Shown here in pieces: positions 8,267 through 17,415 of a stretch of DNA of 64,000 bases (positions within the stretch are counted from its first letter, which is position 1; every line of letters starts with the position of its first letter). The stretch spans positions 1 to 64,000 of the forward strand of contig NZ_JBAYPG010000003.1 in NCBI RefSeq assembly GCF_041677825.1, in the 5' to 3' direction. The notes beneath the pieces were generated by a model. The model had not been told where the DNA came from and did no database searches. It worked only from the letters and a program-made list of their open reading frames with translations. This DNA is from Castellaniella sp041677825. GTDB taxonomy: Bacteria; Pseudomonadota; Gammaproteobacteria; Burkholderiales; Burkholderiaceae_B. The position numbers were made by a program, and so were the translations under genes.

Positions 8267-9160
8267 ATGACCCGACCGACCTCACCTGGCGCCCTGCTGC
8301 GCCAGGCGCTCAAAGACGAATCGCCCCTGCAAGTCATCGGCACCATCAATGCCCACCATGCCCTGCTGGCGAAACGCGCCGGCTACCGTGCCATCTATCT
8401 TTCCGGCGGGGGTGTCGCAGCCGGCTCGCTGGGCATGCCGGATCTGGGCATCAACACGCTCGACGACGTGCTCACCGACATCCGCCGCATCACCGATGTC
8501 TGCGACGTGCCGCTGCTCGTGGATATCGACACGGGCTTCGGACCCTCGGCCTTCAACATCGCGCGTACCGTCAAGTCGCTGATCAAGTTTGGCGCAGCCG
8601 GCTGCCATATCGAGGACCAGGTCGGCGCCAAGCGCTGCGGCCATCGCCCCGGCAAGGAAATCGTCACCACCGAAGAAATGGCCGATCGTGTCAGGGCGGC
8701 CGCCGATGCGCGCACCGATACGGATTTCTACCTCATCGCACGCACCGACGCCATCGCCGTCGATGGCGTGGACGCCGCGCTCGAGCGGGCCCACGCCTGC
8801 GTGGAGGCAGGCGCCGATGCCATCTTTGCCGAAGCCTCGTACGATCTCGATACCTATCGCCGATTTTCTCAGGCACTGCCGGTCCCGGTACTGGCCAACA
8901 TCACCGAATTCGGCCAGACCCCGCTGTTCTCGGTCGATGAACTGGCCAGCGCCGGCGTCGACATCGTGCTCTACCCGCTGTCGGCGTTCCGCGCCATGAA
9001 CAAGGCGGCCGAGACGGTGTACGAAGCCATCCGCCGCGACGGCCACCAGAAGAACGTGATCGATCTCATGCAGACGCGCGAAGAACTCTACGACCGGATC
9101 GGTTACCACCGCTACGAGCAGCAGCTCGATGCCCTGTTTCAGCAAGGCAAGGGCAAGTGA
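8267..9160 (+). CDS. prpB: 2-methylisocitrate lyase
   Basis: 297 residues of the isocitrate lyase/PEP mutase superfamily. It splits 2-methylisocitrate into pyruvate and succinate, the last step of the methylcitrate cycle. The catalytic KRCGH motif is in GAKRCGHRPGKEIV at about residues 121-134. Other family marks are YLSGGGVAAGSLGMPD, the metal-binding VDIDTGFG and ARTDAIAVDG. Its length matches PrpB (about 296), shorter than isocitrate lyase. It is placed between mdh and prpC. Confidence 0.95.
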   Translation: MTRPTSPGALLRQALKDESPLQVIGTINAHHALLAKRAGYRAIYLSGGGVAAGSLGMPDLGINTLDDVLTDIRRITDVCDVPLLVDIDTGFGPSAFNIARTVKSLIKFGAAGCHIEDQVGAKRCGHRPGKEIVTTEEMADRVRAAADARTDTDFYLIARTDAIAVDGVDAALERAHACVEAGADAIFAEASYDLDTYRRFSQALPVPVLANITEFGQTPLFSVDELASAGVDIVLYPLSAFRAMNKAAETVYEAIRRDGHQKNVIDLMQTREELYDRIGYHRYEQQLDALFQQGKGK

Positions 9161-9211
9161 CATTCATCTGGGCGTCACACACTGCCCATGCCTACCAGGA
9201 GACCCTACACC

Positions 9212-10405
9212 ATGGCAAGCAAGAAATCTCCCGCCAATACCCCGACGTCGAACGAAGCTGCGCCCGCGGCGGGCTTCAAACCCAAGAAGTCCGTTGCCCT
9301 CTCGGGTGTCGCGGCCGGCAACACGGCCCTGTGCACGGTGGGCCGCAGCGGCAATGACCTGCATTACCGGGGTTATGACATTCTCGATATCGCCGAAGCC
9401 TGCGAATTCGAAGAAGTCGCGCATCTGCTCATTCATGGCAAACTGCCCAACAAGGTCGAACTGGCAGCCTACAAAGAAAAGCTGCGCCGTCTGCGTGGCC
9501 TGCCCCTGCAGGTGCAGACCGTGCTCGAGTCCCTGCCGGCGGCCAGCCATCCCATGGACGTCATGCGCACGGCCGCATCGGCGCTGGGTTGCGTGCTGCC
9601 CGAAAAAGACGACCACAACGCGCCCGATGCACGCGACATTGCCGACCGGCTGATGGCCAGCCTGGGTTCCGCCCTGCTGTACTGGTATCACTACAGCCAC
9701 AACGGCCGCGTGATCCAGGTCGAAACCGATGATGACAGCATTGGCGGGCATTTCCTGCATCTGCTGCATGGCGAGACACCCGGCGACGACTGGGTACGGG
9801 CCATGCACACCTCGCTGATCCTGTACGCCGAGCATGAATTCAATGCCTCCACCTTCGCCGGGCGGGTCATTGCCGGCACGGGCTCGGACATGTACTCGGC
9901 CATCTGCGGGGCGATCGGCGCCCTGCGCGGCCCCAAGCACGGCGGTGCCAACGAGGTCGCCTTCGAGATCCAGAAACGCTACGACAGCGCAGACGAGGCC
10001 GAGGCCGACATCCGCAGGCGGGTCGAGGCCAAAGAGGTCATCATAGGCTTCGGGCACCCGGTCTATACCGTCTCCGATCCACGCAACCAGGTGATCAAGG
10101 CCGTTGCAAAGCGCCTGTCCAAGCAGGCGGGTTCGACCCGGATGTTCGACATCGCCGAGCGTCTCGAGACCGTGATGTGGGACAGCAAGAAAATGTTCCC
10201 CAATCTCGACTGGTTCTCCGCCGTGTCCTATCACATGATGGGCGTGCCCACGGCCATGTTCACACCACTGTTCGTGATTGCCCGCACCGCCGGCTGGTCG
10301 GCGCACATCCTCGAACAGCGGGTCGACAACAAGATCATTCGCCCCACGGCCAACTACACAGGGCCTGAAGATCTCAAGTTCGTTCCGCTGGCGAAACGCA
10401 AATAA
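9212..10405 (+). CDS. prpC: 2-methylcitrate synthase
   Basis: 397 residues from ATG 9212 (MASKKSPANT), which has AGGAGA upstream. It is a citrate synthase paralogue that condenses propionyl-CoA with oxaloacetate. The active-site regions are YAEHEFNASTFAGRVIAGTGSD and GFGHPVYTVSDPRN. It is shorter at the N-terminus than GltA and falls in the PrpC/short citrate synthase type (about 380-400 residues); its context between prpB and prpD supports methylcitrate synthase. Confidence 0.94.
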   Translation: MASKKSPANTPTSNEAAPAAGFKPKKSVALSGVAAGNTALCTVGRSGNDLHYRGYDILDIAEACEFEEVAHLLIHGKLPNKVELAAYKEKLRRLRGLPLQVQTVLESLPAASHPMDVMRTAASALGCVLPEKDDHNAPDARDIADRLMASLGSALLYWYHYSHNGRVIQVETDDDSIGGHFLHLLHGETPGDDWVRAMHTSLILYAEHEFNASTFAGRVIAGTGSDMYSAICGAIGALRGPKHGGANEVAFEIQKRYDSADEAEADIRRRVEAKEVIIGFGHPVYTVSDPRNQVIKAVAKRLSKQAGSTRMFDIAERLETVMWDSKKMFPNLDWFSAVSYHMMGVPTAMFTPLFVIARTAGWSAHILEQRVDNKIIRPTANYTGPEDLKFVPLAKRK

Positions 10406-10430
10406 GCCGCAACTCTTCAAAGGAAACCTT

Positions 10431-11882
10431 ATGTCTGCGACTATTTCCAACGTCCGCCCCCAGCCCGATCAGGTTCTGGTGGATATCGTCGACTACGTGC
10501 TCGACTACCGGATCGACAGTGCCCTGGCCCTGGAAACCGCGCGCAACTGCCTGATCGACACCCTGGGCTGCGGGCTCGAGGCGCTCGAATACCCGGCCTG
10601 CCGCAAACTGCTGGGGCCGGTCGTGCCCGGTACCCAGGTGCCCAATGGCGCCAAGGTGCCCGGCACCCAGTTCCAGCTCGACCCGGTGCAGGCCGCCTTC
10701 AACATCGGCGCGATGATCCGCTGGCTCGACTTCAACGACACTTGGCTGGCCGCCGAATGGGGCCACCCGTCCGACAACCTCGGCAGCATCCTCGCGGTGG
10801 CCGACTGGCTTTCACGTACGGCCGTGGCAGCGGGCAAGGCGCCCCTGACCATGCGCGACGTGCTCGAGGCGATGATCAAGGCCCACGAAATCCAGGGTTG
10901 CATTGCCCTGGAAAACTCGTTCAACAAGGTCGGGCTCGATCACGTGGTGCTGGTCAAAGTCGCTTCCACGGCGGTCGTGGCGCAGATGCTGGGCCTGTCA
11001 CGCGAGGAAATCATCAATGCGGTCTCGCTCGCCTGGGTCGATGGCCAAAGCCTGCGTACGTATCGTCATGCCCCCAACACGGGCAGCCGCAAGTCCTGGG
11101 CGGCGGGCGATGCCACCAGCCGCGCCGTGCGCCTGGCCCTGATCGCACGCACGGGCGAAATGGGCTACCCGTCGGTACTGACTGCACCGACCTGGGGTTT
11201 CTACGATGTGCTCTTCAAGGGCCAGCCGTTCAAGTTCCAGCGGCCCTACGGCACGTACGTGATGGAAAACGTGCTGTTCAAGATTTCGTTCCCGGCCGAA
11301 TTCCACTCGCAAACGGCTGTCGAGTGTGCGATGCAGATCCACGAGCGGCTCAAGGAAACCGGCAAGAGCGCCGAAGACATCCGCAAGATCACCATTCGCA
11401 CCCATGAGGCCTGCATCCGCATCATCGACAAGAAGGGCCCGCTGCACAACCCGGCCGATCGCGACCACTGCATCCAGTACATGGTCGCCGTACCGATTCT
11501 GTTCGGGCGTCTCACGGCCGCCGACTACGAAGACAGCGTGGCGGCAGACCCGCGCATCGACACCCTGCGCGACAAAATGGTCTGCGTCGAAGACCCCGCC
11601 TTCACGCGCGACTACCACGATCCCGAAAAGCGCTCGATCGCCAACGCCCTGACAGTCGAATTCAACGACGGCACGACGCTCGACGAGATCGTGTGCGAGT
11701 ACCCCATCGGCCACAAGCGGCGCCGAGCCGAGGGCATCCCGCTGCTCGAAGACAAGTTCCGCATCAATCTGGCGCGCCAGTTTCCCGAGCGTCAGCAGCA
11801 GCGCATCCTGGATGTGTCCCTCGACCAGGCCAGGCTCGAGGCCATGCCGGTGCAAGAATACGTCGACCTGTATGTCATCTGA
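10431..11882 (+). CDS. prpD: 2-methylcitrate dehydratase, MmgE/PrpD family
   Basis: 483 residues from ATG 10431, preceded by AAAGGAAA, the same length as E. coli PrpD. The all-helical N-terminal domain carries WLDFNDTWLAAEWGHPSDNLG, and the mid region has NTGSRKSWAAGDATSRAVRLAL. It dehydrates 2-methylcitrate to 2-methyl-cis-aconitate, and AcnB then hydrates it to 2-methylisocitrate. Its stop region overlaps the start of the small GNAT gene. Confidence 0.95.
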   Translation: MSATISNVRPQPDQVLVDIVDYVLDYRIDSALALETARNCLIDTLGCGLEALEYPACRKLLGPVVPGTQVPNGAKVPGTQFQLDPVQAAFNIGAMIRWLDFNDTWLAAEWGHPSDNLGSILAVADWLSRTAVAAGKAPLTMRDVLEAMIKAHEIQGCIALENSFNKVGLDHVVLVKVASTAVVAQMLGLSREEIINAVSLAWVDGQSLRTYRHAPNTGSRKSWAAGDATSRAVRLALIARTGEMGYPSVLTAPTWGFYDVLFKGQPFKFQRPYGTYVMENVLFKISFPAEFHSQTAVECAMQIHERLKETGKSAEDIRKITIRTHEACIRIIDKKGPLHNPADRDHCIQYMVAVPILFGRLTAADYEDSVAADPRIDTLRDKMVCVEDPAFTRDYHDPEKRSIANALTVEFNDGTTLDEIVCEYPIGHKRRRAEGIPLLEDKFRINLARQFPERQQQRILDVSLDQARLEAMPVQEYVDLYVI

Positions 11883-12174
11883 TCCAGCACACGCCGGCGC
11901 CCGGGCAGTCACCCACGAGCCTGCGGCACGACGCTTCGTGCACGTCGAGGCCGGCCACGTCTGCGTGCTCGAGTACGCGCTGCGCGATGGCGTCGCGACG
12001 TTCCATCACACTGAAGTCCCGCCCGCGGTGGGCGGGCGCGGTGTGGCGGCGGACCTGGTGCGCACGGGGCTCGAAACCGCGCGTGCCCAGGGCTGGTCGG
12101 TACGCCCCACCTGCTCTTACGTGGCGGCGTACATGCGCCGCCACCCCGAGTATCAGGATCTGCTCGCCCGCTGA
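11872..12174 (+). CDS. Small GNAT-like N-acetyltransferase (YjdJ type)
   Basis: 100 residues from ATG 11872, which lies inside the last codons of prpD in another frame (11 bases overlap). The family core is visible: a beta-strand segment CVLEYALRDGVATFHHTEVPP, the acetyl-CoA loop VGGRGVAADLVRTGLETARAQG, and a C-terminal SYVAAYMRRHPEYQDLL. These short proteins belong to the YjdJ/GNAT group, whose substrates are mostly unknown. The translational coupling with prpD is notable; a role in the propionate pathway is only a guess. Confidence 0.8.
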   Translation: MSSDPAHAGARAVTHEPAARRFVHVEAGHVCVLEYALRDGVATFHHTEVPPAVGGRGVAADLVRTGLETARAQGWSVRPTCSYVAAYMRRHPEYQDLLAR

Positions 12175-12277
12175 GCCCGCCTGCAGCCATCACGGCCCTT
12201 CCGACAGCGCGGCGCCTCTGCCCGGATGCGGGTAGCAGTCCGCACGACTGGCCCGTCGCCAGGTTCGTCATGAACAC

Positions 12278-12312
12278 GGCAACAGTCTTATATCTTATAT
12301 AAGACTGTTGCC
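12278..12312. promoter_or_regulatory. Extended palindromic operator upstream of acnB
   Basis: A perfect inverted repeat with 16-base arms (left arm GGCAACAGTCTTATAT) and a 3-base centre CTT. Its inner 21 bp (12285-12305) is the same element as at 7164-7184, read on the other strand. It overlaps the predicted acnB -35 box at 12308, consistent with repression by the GntR protein. Confidence 0.8.
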
Positions 12313-12336
12313 GACATGACCGGCTTGCCCTACAAT
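12308..12336 (+). promoter_or_regulatory. Candidate promoter of acnB
   Basis: TTGCCG (12308-12313) and TACAAT (12331-12336) are 17 bp apart; the acnB ATG is at 12371. The core operator ends two bases before the -35, the same spacing as at mdh. Confidence 0.6.
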
Positions 12337-12370
12337 GGCGCCGATTCCACAACCTGCCCCGGGGCTTTCC

Positions 12371-14956
12371 ATGCTTGACTCCTACCGCCGCGAAGCGGCC
12401 GCCCGTGCCGCGATCGGCATTCCTCCCCTTCCCCTGACAGCCCGACAGACCGCCGACCTCATCGATCTGCTCAAGAACCCGCCCGTTGGCGAAGAAGCCT
12501 TCCTGCTGGACCTCTTCACCCATCGGGTACCTGCCGGGGTGGATGACGCAGCGCAGGTCAAGGCCTCTTATCTGGCGGCGCTGGCGCACGGCCACGAAAC
12601 CTGCCCACTCATCGACGCCCGGCAGGCCACGGAACTGCTGGGCACCATGCTGGGCGGCTTCAATATCGGCGCCCTGATCGAATTGCTCGATCACCCCGGG
12701 GTCGGCGCTACCGCCGCCGAGGGGTTGAAGAAAACCCTGCTGGTCTTCGACGCCTTTCATGACGTCGAAGAGAAGGCCCAGGCCGGCAATGCCCTGGCAC
12801 GCGAAGTGCTGCAAAGCTGGGCGGATGCCGAGTGGTTCACCAGCCGGCCCGATGTCCCCGAAAGCCTGACCCTCACGGTGTTCAAGGTCACCGGCGAGAC
12901 CAACACCGACGACCTGTCGCCCGCACCCGATGCCTGGAGCCGCCCCGACATCCCCTTGCACGCCCTGGCCATGTTGAAGAACCCGCGCGAGGGCATCCAG
13001 CCCGACGCGCCGGGCCAGGTCGGCCCCATCCAACTGATCGATGAGCTCAAGGCGCGCGGCCATCTGGTCGCCTATGTGGGCGACGTGGTCGGCACGGGTT
13101 CATCGCGCAAGTCGGCAACGAACTCGGTGATCTGGCACACCGGCGAGGACATCCCTTTCGTGCCCAACAAGCGCTATGGTGGCGTATGCCTGGGCGGCAA
13201 GATCGCACCCATCTTCTACAACACCATGGAAGACTCGGGCGCCTTGCCCATCGAACTGGACGTCTCGAACATGCACATGGGCGACACGATCGAACTGCGT
13301 CCATTTGAAGGCACTGTCCTCAAGGACGGCCAGGTCATCGCCCGATTTTCACTCAAGTCCGAGGTTTTGCTCGATGAAGTCCGCGCAGGCGGGCGGATCC
13401 CGCTCATCATCGGACGCGGCCTCACGGCGCGTGCGCGCACTGCGCTGGGCCTGCCGCCCACCACGCTGTTCCGGCTTCCCGAAGCACCCGATGATACCGG
13501 CAAGGGTTACACCGTGGCACAGAAAATGGTGGGGCGTGCATGTGGCCTGCCCGAAGGCCAGGGCGTGCGCCCAGGTACCTACTGCGAACCGCGCATGACA
13601 TCGGTGGGCAGCCAGGACACCACCGGCCCCATGACGCGTGATGAACTCAAGGACCTGGCCTGCGTCGGTTTTTCGGCCGACCTGGTGATGCAGTCCTTCT
13701 GTCACACGGCCGCCTACCCCAAGCCCGTAGACGTCAGGACCCACCACGAACTGCCGGCCTTCATCAGCACCCGCGGCGGCGTGTCACTGCGCCCCGGCGA
13801 TGGCATCATCCACTCGTGGCTGAACCGCATGCTGCTGCCCGATACGGTGGGTACGGGCGGCGATTCGCACACCCGCTTCCCGATCGGCATCAGCTTTCCA
13901 GCCGGCTCCGGGCTGGTTGCGTTTGCGGCAGCCACCGGCGTCATGCCGCTGGACATGCCGGAATCGGTGCTTGTGCGCTTCAAGGGCGACATGCAGCCCG
14001 GGGTCACCCTGCGGGACCTGGTCAATGCCATCCCCTTGTACGCCATCCGTGCGGGTTTGCTCACGGTCGAGAAAAAAGGCAAGAAAAATGTCTTTTCGGG
14101 GCGTATCCTCGAAATCGAAGGGCTGCCCGATCTCAAGATCGAGCAGGCTTTCGAACTCTCCGACGCGTCGGCCGAGCGCTCGGCGGCCGCGTGCACGGTG
14201 CGCCTGAACAAAGAGCCCATCATCGAGTACCTGAACAGCAATATCACGCTGCTCAAGTGGATGATCGCCAATGGCTATGAAGATGCCCATACCCTGTCGC
14301 GCCGCATCCAGAACATGCAGGCCTGGCTGGATGACCCGCAACTGCTGGCACCCGATGCGGATGCCGAATACGCGGCCGTCATCGAGATCGACCTGGCCGA
14401 CATCACCGAACCGATCGTGGCCTGCCCGAACGACCCGGATGATGTGAAGACGCTTTCGGATGTTGCCGGCACACCCATCGACGAGGTCTTCATCGGCAGC
14501 TGCATGACCAATATCGGCCACTTCCGCGCAGCCGCCAGGCTGCTGCAGGGGCAGCGCGACCTGCCATCGAGGCTGTGGGTGGCGCCACCCACCAGGATGG
14601 ATGCCGGCGAACTGACCAAAGAAGGCCACTACGGCACGTTTGGTACCGCCGGCGCGCGCATGGAAATGCCGGGCTGCTCATTGTGCATGGGCAATCAGGC
14701 CCAGGTGCGCGAAGGCGCCACCGTGTTTTCCACGAGCACCCGCAATTTCCCCAACCGGCTGGGCAAGAATGCCAATGTCTTTCTGGGCTCGGCCGAACTG
14801 GCGGCCATCTGCTCGCGGCTGGGGCGTATTCCGACACGGGCCGAGTACCTCGAGCACACGGGCCTGCTCGCTGCCGAGGGCGAGGCGATCTATCGCTACA
14901 TGAACTTCGATCGCCTCGAAGACTACACCGCCGTCGCCGACACGGTGAGTGCCTGA
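12371..14956 (+). CDS. acnB: Aconitate hydratase B / 2-methylisocitrate dehydratase
   Basis: 861 residues from ATG 12371 (MLDSYRREAAARAAIG), close to E. coli AcnB (865). Domain order is the B type: a HEAT-like helical domain first, then the swivel domain 4 (GTGSSRKSATNSVIW), then domains 1-3. The [4Fe-4S] cysteines are in GSCMTNIGHF and the CSLCMGNQAQ motif; GGDSHTRFPIGISFPAGSG is also diagnostic. It isomerises citrate to isocitrate and hydrates 2-methyl-cis-aconitate, so it joins the TCA and methylcitrate cycles. An upstream in-frame start at 12335 falls in the predicted -10 region and is unlikely. Confidence 0.97.
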   Translation: MLDSYRREAAARAAIGIPPLPLTARQTADLIDLLKNPPVGEEAFLLDLFTHRVPAGVDDAAQVKASYLAALAHGHETCPLIDARQATELLGTMLGGFNIGALIELLDHPGVGATAAEGLKKTLLVFDAFHDVEEKAQAGNALAREVLQSWADAEWFTSRPDVPESLTLTVFKVTGETNTDDLSPAPDAWSRPDIPLHALAMLKNPREGIQPDAPGQVGPIQLIDELKARGHLVAYVGDVVGTGSSRKSATNSVIWHTGEDIPFVPNKRYGGVCLGGKIAPIFYNTMEDSGALPIELDVSNMHMGDTIELRPFEGTVLKDGQVIARFSLKSEVLLDEVRAGGRIPLIIGRGLTARARTALGLPPTTLFRLPEAPDDTGKGYTVAQKMVGRACGLPEGQGVRPGTYCEPRMTSVGSQDTTGPMTRDELKDLACVGFSADLVMQSFCHTAAYPKPVDVRTHHELPAFISTRGGVSLRPGDGIIHSWLNRMLLPDTVGTGGDSHTRFPIGISFPAGSGLVAFAAATGVMPLDMPESVLVRFKGDMQPGVTLRDLVNAIPLYAIRAGLLTVEKKGKKNVFSGRILEIEGLPDLKIEQAFELSDASAERSAAACTVRLNKEPIIEYLNSNITLLKWMIANGYEDAHTLSRRIQNMQAWLDDPQLLAPDADAEYAAVIEIDLADITEPIVACPNDPDDVKTLSDVAGTPIDEVFIGSCMTNIGHFRAAARLLQGQRDLPSRLWVAPPTRMDAGELTKEGHYGTFGTAGARMEMPGCSLCMGNQAQVREGATVFSTSTRNFPNRLGKNANVFLGSAELAAICSRLGRIPTRAEYLEHTGLLAAEGEAIYRYMNFDRLEDYTAVADTVSA

Positions 14957-14966
14957 AGCGGGCTGC

Positions 14967-14997
14967 GCGGCCACGGGGTCCACGACATCGTGGCCGC
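14967..14997 (+). terminator. Hairpin after acnB
   Basis: A perfect 9-bp stem (GCGGCCACG / CGTGGCCGC) with a 13-base loop begins ten bases after the acnB stop. There is no T-run, so it may be a rho-assisted terminator or an mRNA 3' end stabiliser. Confidence 0.4.
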
Positions 14998-15034
14998 GGT
15001 ACACTAGCGGCAACGTACAACCTGCTGCGGTGCC

Positions 15035-16228
15035 ATGCCTGACCGATCTGCTTCCCTGACACGACGCGCCCAAGCACTGGTCGCGCTCGCCCATGCCCAT
15101 GCCCGATCCCGTTCACGCCTCGAAGAGGCCTGGTGGGAGGGCCATCTCGCCGACACCCTGGTCAAGACCCTGTCGGCACGCCACAATCACCATACCGAGA
15201 AAGCGCTCGAGTACATGATGGAGCAACAGGCACCGGGGTACGAGTCCCTGGTCGACCTGGCCGAGTCCTGCTCCGAATCCCTGCAGTTCGACGCCGGCGG
15301 CCAGGCATGGCAGGGCTTGCTGTTTTCGGCGCCCATGCTGGCCTGGACACGGTACCAGTTGCCGGCAGGCACGTTCGGCAAGGACATCCACCAGGCCCTG
15401 TCCGATCTGTTGGCCAAGACAGTCTTCCAGGACAACGCCCGCTTCTGCTTTTTCCCGCGTTTCCTGCGCTTCGAACACCTGCCGCGCACCTTTCACGGCA
15501 CCCGCAACTGGGCCCAGAGCCTTGCCCGGTGTGCACTGGACACGCAGCGTGACTGGCCTGCATTGAAGCTCGACCAGGAAGTCGGCGAGCTTCTGGCCGA
15601 TGCCTTTTTTCTGATCGGCTGTGTGGTGGTGCCAGAAGGCGAAGCCATTTTCAGGTGGCAGACCGAGCCACTGCGTGCCGCAGACCTGCTGGAATCCACC
15701 CGGCAACAGTGGGCCACGGGCTGTACGCAGATTCTCGAGCCCGTATTCACCGGCTGCCAGGTCGAGTACCCGGCACCAGATGCCTACTACAGCAGCACAC
15801 GCCAGGCAGACCAGAACATTCGGCCCATCACCCTGAAAGCGGCGGCGACCTGGCTGCAGACAGCCGCCAACCTGCCCGCCACCGCCCTGCGGGCAGCTCT
15901 GGTGGCCTGCGGCGACAACAGCATCGAAGAGTACCGTATCGGCTTCAGCATGCAGGATCACGATGACGTGATCTACGGCTGCGTGTGGCCCACGCTCAGC
16001 CGCGAAGAGGCTCACCCTGACGACGCTCCGGACGCGGTCGATACCAGCGCAGCCATCATGGCCCTGCTGCATGAATGCGGCATACAGACGGTGCGCCGCG
16101 TGCCCGGCCTCGAACACTGCGAAGTCTGTGAAGACTGCGGCACACCGTTCTTTCCGAACATGGCCGGTGAAATGCAGCACCCCGAACTGCCCGAAAGCAT
16201 CGATCCGGATCCCGTACAACTGCACTGA
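15035..16228 (+). CDS. DUF2863 family protein of unknown function
   Basis: 397-residue soluble protein that looks like the betaproteobacterial DUF2863 family, which has no known function. Visible traits are a basic helical N-terminus (RSRLEEAWWEGHLADTLVKTL), FLRFEHLPRTFHG, DAFFLIGCVVVPEGEAIF, and a C-terminal pair of CxxC-like cysteines (CEVCEDCGTPFFPN) that could bind a metal. There is no signal peptide or membrane helix. Its stop overlaps the earP start by one base, so the two are probably co-translated. Confidence 0.8.
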   Translation: MPDRSASLTRRAQALVALAHAHARSRSRLEEAWWEGHLADTLVKTLSARHNHHTEKALEYMMEQQAPGYESLVDLAESCSESLQFDAGGQAWQGLLFSAPMLAWTRYQLPAGTFGKDIHQALSDLLAKTVFQDNARFCFFPRFLRFEHLPRTFHGTRNWAQSLARCALDTQRDWPALKLDQEVGELLADAFFLIGCVVVPEGEAIFRWQTEPLRAADLLESTRQQWATGCTQILEPVFTGCQVEYPAPDAYYSSTRQADQNIRPITLKAAATWLQTAANLPATALRAALVACGDNSIEEYRIGFSMQDHDDVIYGCVWPTLSREEAHPDDAPDAVDTSAAIMALLHECGIQTVRRVPGLEHCEVCEDCGTPFFPNMAGEMQHPELPESIDPDPVQLH

Positions 16229-17340
16229 TGACGGCACCTGGGGCCACGGCCCGACTTGCGTTCGATGTTTTCTGCCAGGTTATCGACAACTACGGCGACG
16301 CCGGTGTCTGCTGGCGGCTGGCCCGGCAACTGGCCAGCCGAGGGTATGCGGTGCGCCTCTGGATCGATCGCCTGAGCACGCTGGCGCAACTCGTGCCGGC
16401 GCTGGACGTGCGGTTGTCCGGGCAGCGCGTGGACAGCGTGCATGTGGGCTCGTGGGCCGAGGCGTGCCAGGCCATGCCGCCCCGCCACGGGGTCGTGCTC
16501 GAGGCCTTCGGCTGCACCCTGCCCGTACCCTACCAGGCACGCATCGTCACCCAGGACAGCCTGTGGGTCAATCTCGAATATCTGAGCGCCGAAACCTGGA
16601 CAGCACGCTGCCATGGCCTGCCATCCCCTCAAGCCAGCGGTGCCATCAAATATTTCTACTTTCCAGGGTTCACGCCGGCCAGCGGCGGGTTGTTGCGTGA
16701 ATCCGGGCTGCTCGCACGCCGAGACCGGGCCCACCGGCAGGACAGACGCCAGCGGCTCCATGCCCTGACGGGGCTGGACACCAGCGAATTGACGCCGCAG
16801 ACCCGCTGCGTTCTGCTCTTCGCGTATCCACAGGCACCCATGGCCAGCCTGCAGGCGGCCCTGTCGCAACAGGCCGAACCCGTCTGGCTGCTGGTGCCCG
16901 GCGGCACGCCCCAAGGCCTGCACGATGAGGGTTCGCTACGGGTACACGCCATCCCTTTCGTGCCCCAGGCCCGCTTCGACGAGGTTCTCTGGTGCTGCGA
17001 CCTGAATTTCGTGCGCGGCGAAGACTCGCTGGTGCGCGCCATCTGGGCAGCGCGGCCGCTGGTCTGGCAACTGTATCCGCAGACCGATCAGGCGCATCTG
17101 GCCAAGCTGCGCGCCTGGCTGGACATATTGCCACTGACTCCAGAGGCCACGCAACTGCAGAACGCCTGGAACGGTCGGCACCCGGGCGAGCTTGTCGAGG
17201 CGGTACGGCAGGCGCTGCGTCCCGCGGCCTGGCAGGCCTGGCAGTTGCAGGCCCAACGGCATTGCAAGGCACTGGCTGCACAGGACGATCTGGTCACACG
17301 CCTGCTGGCGTTTTGCGTGCAGCATCGGGAAACGCGCTAG
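16228..17340 (+). CDS. earP: EF-P arginine rhamnosyltransferase EarP
   Basis: 370 residues of the GT104 family. It transfers rhamnose from dTDP-rhamnose to an Arg of elongation factor P. The family hallmark is near the N-terminus (FCQVIDNYGDAGVCWRLARQ), with the catalytic Asp in DNYGD. The C-terminal nucleotide-sugar site is CDLNFVRGEDSLVRAIWA. Its ATG overlaps the DUF2863 stop (TGATG). The target gene efp starts 75 bp downstream. Confidence 0.95.
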   Translation: MTAPGATARLAFDVFCQVIDNYGDAGVCWRLARQLASRGYAVRLWIDRLSTLAQLVPALDVRLSGQRVDSVHVGSWAEACQAMPPRHGVVLEAFGCTLPVPYQARIVTQDSLWVNLEYLSAETWTARCHGLPSPQASGAIKYFYFPGFTPASGGLLRESGLLARRDRAHRQDRRQRLHALTGLDTSELTPQTRCVLLFAYPQAPMASLQAALSQQAEPVWLLVPGGTPQGLHDEGSLRVHAIPFVPQARFDEVLWCCDLNFVRGEDSLVRAIWAARPLVWQLYPQTDQAHLAKLRAWLDILPLTPEATQLQNAWNGRHPGELVEAVRQALRPAAWQAWQLQAQRHCKALAAQDDLVTRLLAFCVQHRETR

Positions 17341-17415
17341 AATAGTTGGTTGTTCTTAGCCCTGCCTCGACACATGGATCTGCATTCGGGGCACTCATCC
17401 CCGGAGCCCCACCTT

